A stretch of 17,742 nucleotides of DNA from JBEAOO01 sp041164825 (GCA_041164825.1 JBEAOO010000367.1:1-17742), one strand, 5' to 3'. Numbered from the stretch's first letter, positions 1 through 7,337 are shown. A program made the numbers and translations. The notes: generated by a model not told the origin, from the letters alone.

Positions 1-162
1 GGGCGATGTGCGGAGGTCAAAGGGGAATGGACCGACCGAAGGGAGGGCCAGGAGGACACGGAGCACATCGCCCCGGCCCATCGCCGCCCTCACACCGATC
101 GTCCAACGGAAAGCGACCTCAGCCCCAGGGCGGCGACATGCAGACGACTGAACGTCCCGGCC
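1..162 (+). repeat. Extragenic nested-palindrome repeat, copy 1 (cut by window edge)
   Basis: Positions 1-11 (GGGCGATGTGC) pair perfectly with 63-73, and the left arm may continue beyond the window. Just inside the left arm is GCGGAGGTCAAAGG and just before the right arm GGACACGGAGCA. Both motifs recur in the copies near 3430 and 6110. After the right arm come CGGCCCATCGCCGCCC (about 74-89), a tail CGACCTCAGCCCCAG (114-128) and GAACGTCCCGGCC (about 150-162), all shared in part with copy 2. No credible reading frame covers it. It belongs to a dispersed intergenic repeat family I cannot name; its function is unknown. Confidence 0.65.
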
Positions 163-188
163 ACGCCGACCTTGCTTTTGTGAACGAC

Positions 189-257
189 AACCATCTGAGC
201 GATGGTTCAGCCCTCCACCCCACTGTTGGGCGCCAGTGCAGGGCCGGGTTCTACAAT
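189..257 (+). promoter_or_regulatory. Possible leader/promoter region of ppnP
   Basis: The 376 bases before ppnP hold repeat copy 1 and, after it, a small perfect hairpin (AACCATC 189-195 with GATGGTT 201-207, 5-base loop). A TACAAT hexamer at 252-257 resembles a -10 box. The nearest TTG-type hexamer (TTGGGC, 226-231) is 20 bases upstream, longer than the usual 16-18, so the promoter call is weak. If correct, the ppnP leader would be about 110 bases long. Confidence 0.25.
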
Positions 258-376
258 CCCGCCGCCCTGCCCGCCTGAGCGGAACAGGACCTCAAGTCTG
301 GCCCCGCTGCGCCGATACCACGGTGGACGCAGAAGGCCCGACGACCTTCGACTTGCCTACACGCCGCGACTGCCCC

Positions 377-700
377 ATGACCACCAGCTCACCCGCACTC
401 ATCACCGCCGCCATCAGCCCCGTCGCCAACGTCTACTTCGACGGCAAGTGCGTCTCGCACAGCATCACGCTGGCCGATGGCACCCAAAAAAGCGTCGGCG
501 TGATCCTGCCGGCCAGCCTGACCTTCAACACCGGCGCACCAGAGATCATGGAACTCGTGGGCGGCGCCTGCCGCGTGCGCTTGGCCGGCAGCAGCGACTG
601 GACGGCCTATGCCGCAGGCCAATCGTTCAAGGTGCCCGGCAGCACCTCCTTCGACATCGAAGTGAGCGACACCCTGCACTACATCTGCCACTTCGGCTGA
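377..700 (+). CDS. ppnP: Pyrimidine/purine nucleoside phosphorylase PpnP (cupin, DUF1255)
   Basis: The 107-residue product matches the small PpnP/YaiE cupin family (E. coli about 94 residues). It shows the family pattern of NVYFDGK near residue 18, KSVGVILPASLTFNT in the middle, EIMELVGGACRVRL, then the cupin part with DW-x-Y-x-AGQSFKVPG and a C-terminal LHYICHFG. The family splits nucleosides with phosphate to give the free base and pentose-1-phosphate, with broad specificity, in the cytoplasm. The ATG at 377 is chosen because similarity begins within a few residues of it; longer frames upstream look non-coding. It stands alone, 132 bases before the hybrid kinase gene on the same strand. The short N-terminal extension MTTSSPALITAA relative to E. 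coli is common in this group. Confidence 0.9.
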   Translation: MTTSSPALITAAISPVANVYFDGKCVSHSITLADGTQKSVGVILPASLTFNTGAPEIMELVGGACRVRLAGSSDWTAYAAGQSFKVPGSTSFDIEVSDTLHYICHFG

Positions 701-832
701 TCCGTGCCCATGCGCGCGCGCCGGCCTGGCCTGATGGCCCACACGCTGTCCGCCAACGCGCGATGGCAGGCGCCTGGCCCGTTGGCGTGGCCCGTGCGCC
801 CGGCCCCCTGAGCGGCTGAGAGTCTCTCGCTC

Positions 833-3316
833 ATGCCCACTCTCCACGCCATGCCCGCAGCCAACGACGCCTCTGCCAACGCGCCGCCCAACCCGCCGCC
901 CTTGCGCCGCAGCGGCCGCCCAAACCGGCGCTGGCTGTGGTCCATCATCGGCGGGCTGGTGCTGGCGCTGGCCGGCGTGGCCTATGTTCAGTCGCTGCAG
1001 TTCAAGCTGCTGAACAGCCGGGTTCAGTACGAAGGCGACAACATCGTCTGGAGCTTCTTCCAGCTGGAGTCCGAATCACTGCGCCTGCGCGATCACCTGC
1101 ACGACGCCATCCGCTACCCCGAGCGGGCCAACTTCGACGCGCTGCAAGAGCGTTACGACATCTTCGTCAGCCGCATAGAACTGGTCGCGCCCGAGCGCAC
1201 GCGCAGCTGGATGGGCGACACGCCGCAGCAGGCCGAGACGGTGGCCCACATTCGCCGCTTTGTGGCCCAGGCCGACCAGACGCTGGGCCCGGACGCCAAA
1301 GGCCCGCTCAGCCGCACCGAGATGATCACGCTGGCCACGCAGCTCGATGCGCTGCGCGAGCCCATCCACACCATGTCGCAGCAGTCCTCGCACCGCATGG
1401 CCGAGGAGATCAGCTCGCGCAACGAAGCGGTGCGGTTGCAAAACCGCATCAGCATTGGTTTGTCGGTGTTTCAAGCGGCGCTGACGCTGATTTTTGCCGC
1501 CGTGGTGCTGCGCCAGTTCCGCACGCTGCGGCTGCGCCAGACCGAGCTCGAAGCCTTCACCGACCGGCTGCACGAGGCCCGCGAAACCGCAGAAGCCGCG
1601 AGCCGCGCCAAGAGCGAGTTCCTGGCCAACATGAGCCACGAAATCCGCACGCCGTTTCAGGGCCTGCTGGGCATGATCGACCTGCTGCGCGACTCGCCGC
1701 TGAGCGAGCGCCAGCGCGACCAGTTGGAAACCGCCGCCGGCTCGGCCGAGCACCTGCTGACGGTGCTCAACGACATCTTGGACCTCTCCAAGCTCGAAAC
1801 CGGCAACCTCAGCATCAGCCCGGTGGTGACTGATTTGGAGCGCTTGATCGGCGACTTCGACGCCCTGATGCGCGAGCCCGCCCAAGCCAAGGGCCTGAAC
1901 TTCCAGATGCTGCGCGACCCGCACCTGCCGCCCTGGGTCATCATCGATCCGATGCGCTTGCGCCAGATTTTGTTCAACCTGCTGAACAACGCCATCAAGT
2001 TCAGCGAGCGTGGCACCGTCACCGTGCAGGTGCATGTGGACCAGCGACTGGCCGCCCACCCCAAGCTGCAAATCTCGGTGGTGGACACCGGCATTGGCAT
2101 GGACGAGCGCACGCTGGCGCGCTTGTTCCAGCGCTTCTCGCAAGGCGATGAGAGCACCGCGCGCCGCTTTGGTGGCAGCGGCCTGGGCCTGGAAATCTCG
2201 CGCCGCCTGGCACGCCTGATGGGTGGCGACATCGACGTGAGCAGCCGCGTCGGCGTGGGCAGCACCTTTGTGCTCACCCTGCCCTTGCGCGTGAGCGAAG
2301 CTCCGCCCGCCGCGCGCCACCGCCAGGTCAGCGACCCGTCGCGCCGCCGCAAACTGCGTGTGCTGGTGTCGGAAGACCACCCGATCAACCGCAAGTACCT
2401 GGCCGTGCTGCTGGAGAGCCTGGGCCACGATGGCGTGTTCAAGGAAAACGGTGAAGAAGCCTTCCACGCGGTGCGCGACGGTGCACCGTTTGACGTGGTG
2501 CTGATGGACCTGCACACGCCCGTGATGGACGGCCTGGACGCCACCCGCGCCATCCGCCAACTGGCGGCGCCGCGAGGCACCACGCCCATCATCGCGCTCA
2601 CCGCCGACGCCTTTGACGACTCGCGCCAACGCGCACTGGCCGCGGGCATGAACGACTTTCTCACCAAGCCGGTGACCTTGGTGGAGCTGGCCGACACGCT
2701 GGACCGGCACTTCCCGCCGCTGGAGGCCGCCGAGCCCGGTGAGGACGCTCCCGTTCCTGTCGACGATGCGTCTGCGGCCTTACCGACAGCGACAACGGCC
2801 AACGAGGCCGCCCGCGCCACCGCAGCGACAACTGAATCGGCCACTGAACCGGCACCTGCGGCAACCGTTGCAGCAACGCGCCCCGCCCGCCCCCGCATGC
2901 GCGTGCAAGCCGCCACCCCGGCGCCAGCCCCCGCCGCGGCACCCGCGGCCGATGCCGGCCCACCGCCGTGGGTCGACGAGACCTTCCTCAATGAGATCTA
3001 CCAAGCCGTGCCACGCAAGGCCTTCTCGGCGCTGCTGGGCCGCTTCATGGCCGACGACAGCCGCACCATCGCGTCGATGCAAGAGGCGCTGCAGGGCGAC
3101 AACCTCGAACTCATCCACGAGGCCGCCCACAAATTCCGCGGCGCGGCGCTCAATTTGGGCCTGCGGGGTCTGGCCGAGTTGCTCAAGCGCATCGAGCGCC
3201 TGGACGGTGAAGCCTTCAGCCCCGAAGGCCGCCAGGCCCTGCAAACGCAGTTGGACGACGCCCTGGTGCACACGCTCAACGGCCTGGTCGACGGCGGGCA
3301 CATTCCGGCGCCCTGA
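833..3316 (+). CDS. Membrane hybrid sensor histidine kinase (TM-sensor-TM-HisKA-HATPase-REC-Hpt)
   Basis: The 827-residue protein has a basic N-terminus, a membrane helix at about 34-54, a helical presumably periplasmic segment (about 55-204) and a second helix at about 206-227. It then enters a coiled linker and HisKA with phospho-acceptor His269 in NMSHEIRTP. The ATPase domain shows the N-box (Asn382/Asn385), DTGIGM at 418 and GGSGLGLEI at 447. A receiver follows (about 507-624; acidic pair Glu514/Asp515, phospho-Asp559 in MDLHTPVMDG, Lys612), then an Ala/Pro/Thr-rich linker (about 640-725) and an Hpt domain with His766 in AHKFRG. It can therefore carry a complete His-Asp-His relay but has no output domain and no partner regulator beside it. 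No HAMP domain is visible. The start at 833 is preceded by GAGAGTCTCTCGCTC; an in-frame ATG at 851 is the alternative. Signal unknown. Confidence 0.93.
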   Translation: MPTLHAMPAANDASANAPPNPPPLRRSGRPNRRWLWSIIGGLVLALAGVAYVQSLQFKLLNSRVQYEGDNIVWSFFQLESESLRLRDHLHDAIRYPERANFDALQERYDIFVSRIELVAPERTRSWMGDTPQQAETVAHIRRFVAQADQTLGPDAKGPLSRTEMITLATQLDALREPIHTMSQQSSHRMAEEISSRNEAVRLQNRISIGLSVFQAALTLIFAAVVLRQFRTLRLRQTELEAFTDRLHEARETAEAASRAKSEFLANMSHEIRTPFQGLLGMIDLLRDSPLSERQRDQLETAAGSAEHLLTVLNDILDLSKLETGNLSISPVVTDLERLIGDFDALMREPAQAKGLNFQMLRDPHLPPWVIIDPMRLRQILFNLLNNAIKFSERGTVTVQVHVDQRLAAHPKLQISVVDTGIGMDERTLARLFQRFSQGDESTARRFGGSGLGLEISRRLARLMGGDIDVSSRVGVGSTFVLTLPLRVSEAPPAARHRQVSDPSRRRKLRVLVSEDHPINRKYLAVLLESLGHDGVFKENGEEAFHAVRDGAPFDVVLMDLHTPVMDGLDATRAIRQLAAPRGTTPIIALTADAFDDSRQRALAAGMNDFLTKPVTLVELADTLDRHFPPLEAAEPGEDAPVPVDDASAALPTATTANEAARATAATTESATEPAPAATVAATRPARPRMRVQAATPAPAPAAAPAADAGPPPWVDETFLNEIYQAVPRKAFSALLGRFMADDSRTIASMQEALQGDNLELIHEAAHKFRGAALNLGLRGLAELLKRIERLDGEAFSPEGRQALQTQLDDALVHTLNGLVDGGHIPAP

Positions 3317-3369
3317 ACAGCGCTTGTGGGCGGATCGGCGCGGAACCGAGTCGCACGCAGCGGCTCATT

Positions 3370-3702
3370 CGGGCTTGCGTTCAACATCTCAGCACTCAGG
3401 CTCGCCGCATGCCTCGGTGGTGGCGGGGCGGTGATGGGCCGTGACGATTTGCGGAGGTAAAGGAGGAGGGTCCGCGAAGCGGGCCCGGGGGACTGAGCCC
3501 GGACACAAACAGTCCTGAGGACTGTTTGTGCCTGGCGAAGGCACGGGCCTCTGGCCCGGGCACGCAGCACATCGTCACGGCCCATCGCCGCCCTAGCGCC
3601 GATTGGCGAGTGGCAGGCCCTCGAACGGCCGCGGCCTCAGACCCAGTGAGCCAAGATGCCAAGGTGCGAAGGAGCCAGGTAGCCAAGAACCGAACGTCCC
3701 AG
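3370..3702 (+). repeat. Extragenic nested-palindrome repeat, copy 2 (most complete)
   Basis: This fills the 422-base gap between the convergent kinase and murB genes. The core has outer arms 3426-3448 and 3571-3593 that pair over 23 bases with only one T/G wobble. Inside lie GCGGAGGTAAAGG at about 3451-3463 and three hairpins: 3468-3475 with 3479-3486 (GAA loop), a perfect 12-bp stem 3504-3515 with 3519-3530 (TGA loop), and 3544-3549 with 3553-3558 (TCT loop). Flanking motifs shared with other copies are GGGCTTGC (3371-3378), CAGGCTCGCC (3397-3406), CGGCCTCAGACCCAG (about 3632-3646) and GAACGTCCCAGCC (about 3692-3704). No protein is plausible here. The stems may also stop transcription from both sides. 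Confidence 0.75.
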
Positions 3703-3712
3703 CCCCGGAGAA

Positions 3713-3735
3713 GGGTTGGTCCTGAACGCCAACCC
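3713..3735 (-). terminator. Hairpin just after murB
   Basis: GGGTTGG (3713-3719) and CCAACCC (3729-3735) form a perfect 7-bp stem with a 9-base loop, 3 bases beyond the murB stop codon. No run of T follows on the minus strand, so it is a weak intrinsic terminator at best. Confidence 0.35.
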
Positions 3736-3738
3736 GCC

Positions 3739-4755
3739 TCAAACCATCACCGGCTCGGACTCCAGCCGGATGCCAAAGCGGCCGTACACGCTCTCTTGGA
3801 TCGCCCGCGCCAGCGTCACCACCTCAGCCCCCGTGGCGCCGCCGCGGTTCACCAGCACCAGCGCTTGTTTGTCGTACACGCCCGCATTGCCAATGGCTTT
3901 GCCCTTCCAACCGCAGGCGTCAATCATCCAGCCCGCGGCCAGCTTGAAGCTGCCGTCGTCCATCGGGTAGTGCACGATGTGCGGGTCGCGGGCAATGATG
4001 TCGCGGCACTGCTCGGGCGTGACCACCGGGTTTTTGAAGAAGCTGCCGGCGTTGCCGATCACCGCCGGGTCGGGCAGCTTGGCGCTGCGGATGGCGATGA
4101 TCCAGTCGGCCACCTGCTGCGCGCTCGGCGCCTCGATGCCGGTCTCGGCCACCTTGCGCTGCAGCTCCAAATAACCCAGCTCGGCGCGCCAGGGCTTGGG
4201 CAAGGCAAAGCGCACCCGCGTGATCACGCTGCGCCCGGCCAGGCCGTGTTTGAACACGCTGTCGCGGTAGCCAAAGGCGCACACCTCGGGGCCCAGCGTC
4301 ACGCCCCGGCCGGTCATCAAATCGACCGCATCGAGCGAGTGAAAGCGGTCTTTCAACTCCAGCCCATAGGCGCCGATGTTTTGCACCGGCGAGGCGCCCA
4401 CGGTGCCGGGGATCAGCGCCATGTTTTCCAGGCCCGGGTAGCCTTGCGCCAGCGTCCACATCACCAGGTCGTGCCAGCGCTCGCCGGCACCGGCTTCCAC
4501 AATCCAGGCCGCGTCGGTCTCGTGCGCCAAGCGCATGCCGGGCACCTCTACCTTGATCACCACCGACTCCACATCGCGCGTGAGCACGATGTTGCTGCCG
4601 CCACCCAAAATGAACTTCGGTGACCGGCCAAACTGCGGGTGGTCGACCACGCGGCGCACGTCGGCATCGCTCGCCACGCGCACCAAGTGGCTGGCGTTGG
4701 CCGGCAGGCCGAAGGTGTTGTAGGGGCGCAGGCTCGCGGCGGTTTCGATTTGCAT
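3739..4755 (-). CDS. murB: UDP-N-acetylenolpyruvoylglucosamine reductase MurB
   Basis: The 338-residue product reduces UDP-GlcNAc-enolpyruvate to UDP-MurNAc with FAD and NADPH, the second committed step of peptidoglycan precursor synthesis in the cytoplasm. Visible family marks are NTFGLPANA (13-21) at the N-terminus, the FAD-binding FILGGGSNIVLT (48-59), the IPGTVGASPVQNIGAYG stretch (115-131), YRDSVFK (163-169) of the type I enzyme, the GNAGSFFKNP loop with catalytic Ser238, and a C-terminal LESEP that supplies the acidic catalytic residue. Length fits the E. coli enzyme (342). The ATG at 4755 gives the normal N-terminus; the open frame runs on upstream only as an antisense shadow of yajQ. 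It is divergent from yajQ with 82 bases between the starts and convergent with the hybrid kinase gene. It is separated from any dcw cluster. Confidence 0.96.
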   Translation of the reverse strand: MQIETAASLRPYNTFGLPANASHLVRVASDADVRRVVDHPQFGRSPKFILGGGSNIVLTRDVESVVIKVEVPGMRLAHETDAAWIVEAGAGERWHDLVMWTLAQGYPGLENMALIPGTVGASPVQNIGAYGLELKDRFHSLDAVDLMTGRGVTLGPEVCAFGYRDSVFKHGLAGRSVITRVRFALPKPWRAELGYLELQRKVAETGIEAPSAQQVADWIIAIRSAKLPDPAVIGNAGSFFKNPVVTPEQCRDIIARDPHIVHYPMDDGSFKLAAGWMIDACGWKGKAIGNAGVYDKQALVLVNRGGATGAEVVTLARAIQESVYGRFGIRLESEPVMV

Positions 4756-4780
4756 GGCACAATTTTCAGCGATTTTCCTC

Positions 4781-4815
4781 GGCGCTCGAACCCTGCGAGC
4801 GCCTTTGCTTTTTCC
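4781..4815 (+). terminator. Terminator-like hairpin in the yajQ leader
   Basis: GGCGCTCG (4781-4788) pairs perfectly with CGAGCGCC (4796-4803) across a 7-base loop and is followed at once by TTTGCTTTTTCCTTT. This is the form of a Rho-independent terminator reading toward yajQ, yet no gene on the plus strand precedes it, because murB runs the other way. It sits about 23 bases before the yajQ start and could act as an attenuator in the leader. Confidence 0.5.
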
Positions 4816-4837
4816 TTTGATGTCCCGAGAGACCACC

Positions 4838-5332
4838 ATGCCCAGTTTTGACGTTGCCCTGAAGCCCGACATGGTCAAGATGCGCCACGGCGTGGAGAAC
4901 GCGACCAAAGAGGTCAGCACCCGCTTTGACTTCAAAGGCACCAGCGCCAGCGTGGAGCTGAAGGAAAAAGAAAAAGAGATCCACCTGGTGGGCGACAGCG
5001 ATTTCCAGATCGACCAGCTCAACGAAGTGCTGGTGGGCAAGCTGGTGAAACAAGGCATCGCGATGACCTTTGTGACGCGCGGCGAAAAGCTGGAGAAGCT
5101 CGGCGGCGACAAGCTGCGCCGCGTTGACAAGATCAAGGACGGCATCGAGTCGGAGCTGGCCAAAAAAATCACCGGCGCAGTGAAGAATAGCAAGATGAAG
5201 GTACAAGCCAGCATCCAGGGCGACGAGGTGCGCATCACCGGCAAAAACCGCGACGACCTGCAAGTGGCCATCGCCTTCTTGCGCAAAGACTTTGCCGAGC
5301 ATCCGCTGAGCTTTGACAACTTTCGGGATTGA
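4838..5332 (+). CDS. yajQ: YajQ family nucleotide-binding protein (DUF520)
   Basis: The 164-residue protein matches YajQ from end to end: MPSFDVALKPD at the start, ENATKEVSTRFDFKG (about 18-32), SDFQIDQL, KQGIAMTF, then VKNSKMKVQASIQGDEVRIT and KNRDDLQVAIAFLRK, ending in FDNFRD. The family is a two-domain ferredoxin-like nucleotide-binding fold. A Xanthomonas member binds cyclic di-GMP and acts with a transcription factor, but whether this one does cannot be read from sequence. The start at 4838 gives the family's conserved MPSFD opening; an upstream in-frame ATG at 4820 would add six residues. The stop lies 4 bases before the next gene, so the two are probably cotranscribed. Confidence 0.93.
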   Translation: MPSFDVALKPDMVKMRHGVENATKEVSTRFDFKGTSASVELKEKEKEIHLVGDSDFQIDQLNEVLVGKLVKQGIAMTFVTRGEKLEKLGGDKLRRVDKIKDGIESELAKKITGAVKNSKMKVQASIQGDEVRITGKNRDDLQVAIAFLRKDFAEHPLSFDNFRD

Positions 5333-5336
5333 CCCC

Positions 5337-5987
5337 ATGAACCACCCGCGCCACCTTGCCCTCGCCGCGTTGCTGGCGCTGTGTGTGCACAGCGAGGCCA
5401 GCGCGCAAAGCGTGGGCTACAGCGGCCGCATGGGCGACAAGGCCCTGCTGCTGATCGACGGCAGCCCGCGCACGCTGGCCGTGGGTGCCACCGCGCAAGG
5501 CGTGAAGCTGGTGGCCCTGCAGCCCGACGCAGCACAGGTGGAGGTGGGCGGCAAGCGCCACTGGGTCAACCTCGGCGGCATGCAGGCCAACCTGGGCGGC
5601 GCGGCCAGCGCCGGCAGCGGCACGCAAATCGTGTTGCAAGCCGGCCCCGGCGGCCACTTCGTCACCGGCGGCACCATCAACGGCCACAGCACGCGCTTTT
5701 TGGTGGACACCGGCGCCAGCGTGGTCTCCATCGGCCAAAAAGAGGCCGATAACCTCGGTCTCAAATACCGCGACGGCGACCGCGGCATGGCCAGCACCGC
5801 CAACGGCAACGTGCCGGTCTACCGTGTGATGCTCAGCAGCGTGAAGGTGGGTGACGTGCAGGTCTACAACGTCGAAGCGCTGGTGATGCCCGCCTCGATG
5901 GAGCACATCCTGCTTGGCAACAGCTTCTTGAGCCGCTTCCAGATGAAGCGCGAGAACGACCGGCTGACGCTGGACAAGCGGCCCTGA
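5337..5987 (+). CDS. Secreted retropepsin-like (clan AA) aspartic protease
   Basis: The 216-residue protein begins with a signal peptide (1 to about 23, ending in SEASA before QS). A region of about 75 residues of unknown role follows, then a single retropepsin-like domain from about 100. The active-site motif is FLVDTGASVVSIG with Asp124-Thr-Gly, and the second half contains ILLGNSFLSRF, the usual hydrophobic-Gly element of this fold. It resembles the proteobacterial TIGR02281-type aspartyl protease family. As a retropepsin it should work as a homodimer, likely in the periplasm. It starts 4 bases after yajQ. Substrate is unknown, and the yajQ pairing is not one I can explain functionally. 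Confidence 0.85.
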   Translation: MNHPRHLALAALLALCVHSEASAQSVGYSGRMGDKALLLIDGSPRTLAVGATAQGVKLVALQPDAAQVEVGGKRHWVNLGGMQANLGGAASAGSGTQIVLQAGPGGHFVTGGTINGHSTRFLVDTGASVVSIGQKEADNLGLKYRDGDRGMASTANGNVPVYRVMLSSVKVGDVQVYNVEALVMPASMEHILLGNSFLSRFQMKRENDRLTLDKRP

Positions 5988-6020
5988 GAAACTGAGCCGG
6001 CCCACGGCGCGCCCGCACAC

Positions 6021-6321
6021 GGGCTTGCCGTCCAACATACAGGCTCGCCCCGGCCGGGAAGTTCGGTGCTCGACCCTCCGGCGAACCTCATGCCGGGGTT
6101 GGCGCTCGGAGCGCTGCGCCGCATTCGCTTTGCTCCGTGTCCCCCGCCGGCCTGCGGCCGGCGCCTCCATTTACCTGCGCAAAGCGAATCCGGCACAGCG
6201 CTCCCCGAACCGGGGGTGGCCCGGCCCATCGCCGCCCGCGCACCGACCGTCGAAGGGGATGTCTCCGAACGAGAAACCGTCGAACGAGAAACCTTCGAAC
6301 GAGCAGCAGCCTCAAGCCCAG
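6021..6321 (+). repeat. Extragenic nested-palindrome repeat, copy 3 (core inverted)
   Basis: This fills most of the 382-base gap between the convergent protease and PEP-CTERM genes. Arms 6109-6133 and 6179-6203 pair at 23 of 25 positions. Between them CGCCGGCC (6145-6152) and GGCCGGCG (6156-6163) form a perfect hairpin with a TGC loop. The inner motifs of copies 1 and 2 appear here in reverse complement: GCTCCGTGTCCCC (6132-6144) and CTCCATTTACCTGCGC (6165-6180). The flanks are in the same direction as copy 2: GGGCTTGC (6021-6028), CAGGCTCGCC (6040-6049), CGGCCCATCGCCGCCC (6222-6237) and CAGCCTCAAGCCCAG (6307-6321). Confidence 0.7.
6266..6310 (+). repeat. 15-bp tandem repeat in the tail of copy 3
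   Basis: CGAACGAGAAACCGT (6266-6280) is followed by CGAACGAGAAACCTT (6281-6295) and a diverged third unit beginning CGAACGAG (6296-6310). The other two copies of the element lack this expansion. It is noncoding as far as I can see. Confidence 0.7.
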
Positions 6322-6369
6322 CACGGCACGCTCGGCCGGGCGGCCGGCCCGTGGGGTGCGCGACCCGCC

Positions 6370-7239
6370 TCAGGCGGCCTGATACACGCCACGCCGGTGC
6401 CGCGCCGCGCCCAGCAGCGCCACGCCGCAGGCCATCAGCGCCCAGGTGCTGGGCTCGGGCACCGGGCTGGCCACCACGGGTGCGGTGGCGCCAGCGTAGT
6501 CAAACGCCAAGCCGGAGTCGTAGGCCGTGTCGCCCCAGTTCACCACGCCCACCTCCACCCGGTAGCTGCCGCCCGCGGCAAAGGCGTGGCGCGAGAGCAG
6601 CCAGCCGGTGTTGCCGCAGCCGGCGGCGTTGTCCTCCCAGCAGCTCAGGTTGGAGACGCCCAGCGGCGACCAATTCACCGGGTCGGCGGCGTCTTTGGAG
6701 TTGTAGCGCCAGTCTTTGAAGCCGATCAAGGCGGTGTCGGGGTCGAAGTCGTCCTCGTCCACCACATCGCCGGCCACGATCTTGCCCGGGCCGGAGTTGG
6801 TGCTGCGGGCGGTGAACAGCCAGCTCACCAGGCTGCCGTCGGTGGCGTTGAGCAGGCGTGCCCAGCTGTAGTCGTCAAAGCCTTTGCCGTCGGTTGACAC
6901 GTAGTTGAAGCGCATCTCCAGCGTGTCGCCGGCGTTGGCGCTGAACGCACCCGAGAGCATGCGCGAGCCATTGGTTTCACTGCCGGTCTTGTTGCTGTCC
7001 AGTGCCAGCGGCGAGACGCCCGTGGCGCTCGAATCGGCGGTGCTGACGTAGCCGTAGCGGGCGCTGCCAAATGCCGACACACCGATGTCGCCATCGGCGG
7101 CCGAGCTGCCGCAGTGGCCTGCGCAGGCCCAGTCGCCCAGGGCCGAAGGGAGTGTCAAGGGCAGCGCCACGGTGGGGGCGCTGAACCCGGCCAACAGCGT
7201 GGCCAGCAGCAAGGACGGGTGACCACAAAGAGGGCGCAT
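6370..7239 (-). CDS. PEP-CTERM sorting domain protein, exported
   Basis: The 289-residue protein has a signal peptide (about 1-25, LLLATLLAGFSAPTVA) and a classic C-terminal sorting signal. That signal is PVPEPSTWALM with the PEP triplet at 261-263, a membrane helix to about 279, and a basic end ARHRR. PEP-CTERM proteins are recognised and processed by exosortase during export and are linked to exopolysaccharide and floc or biofilm formation. The mature part opens with LGDWACAGHCG (34-44), is rich in Asp, Gly, Ser and aromatic residues, and has four conserved-looking cysteines (Cys39, Cys43, Cys200, Cys208), perhaps two disulphides. It may belong to a named PEP-CTERM family with a GDWxCxGxCG opening, but I cannot confirm which. 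No exosortase lies in the window. The ATG at 7239 starts the signal peptide; its ribosome binding site is poor. A sigma-54 promoter lies about 85 bases upstream. Confidence 0.9.
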   Translation of the reverse strand: MRPLCGHPSLLLATLLAGFSAPTVALPLTLPSALGDWACAGHCGSSAADGDIGVSAFGSARYGYVSTADSSATGVSPLALDSNKTGSETNGSRMLSGAFSANAGDTLEMRFNYVSTDGKGFDDYSWARLLNATDGSLVSWLFTARSTNSGPGKIVAGDVVDEDDFDPDTALIGFKDWRYNSKDAADPVNWSPLGVSNLSCWEDNAAGCGNTGWLLSRHAFAAGGSYRVEVGVVNWGDTAYDSGLAFDYAGATAPVVASPVPEPSTWALMACGVALLGAARHRRGVYQAA

Positions 7240-7321
7240 GGTGGGGTTCCGAAGCGGGCGCAGGCCGGTGCAAAGCGGCGTGCGCGGGGCTGATGAAGCG
7301 GTTGCATCTCCGCCTCTCCTT

Positions 7322-7337
7322 GGCAAAGCGCGTGCCA
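7322..7337 (-). promoter_or_regulatory. Sigma-54 (RpoN) -24/-12 promoter of the PEP-CTERM gene
   Basis: Read on the minus strand the site is TGGCACGCGCTTTGCC. It carries the invariant GG and GC with correct spacing and matches TGGCAC-N5-TTGC exactly. It would start transcription near 7310, leaving a leader of about 70 bases before the ATG at 7239. Sigma-54 control of PEP-CTERM genes, with the PrsK/PrsR pair, is known from floc-forming betaproteobacteria; no prsK or prsR is seen here. Confidence 0.75.

Noticed and set aside
202..819. Long open frame over and beyond ppnP
   Set aside because: It overlaps ppnP in another frame and has an Arg/His/Pro/Ala-rich composition typical of GC-rich shadow frames.
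3370..3702. Integron attC site or group II intron as an explanation of the repeat element
   Set aside because: I found no GTTRRRY/RYYYAAC core pair in the proper arrangement and no intron domain V-like hairpin; the genes around are not cassettes.
3526..4623. Plus-strand open frame opposite murB
   Set aside because: MurB on the minus strand has all catalytic motifs; this frame begins inside repeat copy 2 and shows no domain.
6025..6897. Plus-strand open frames through repeat copy 3 and the PEP-CTERM gene
   Set aside because: They are antisense to the PEP-CTERM gene and run through palindromic repeat sequence.
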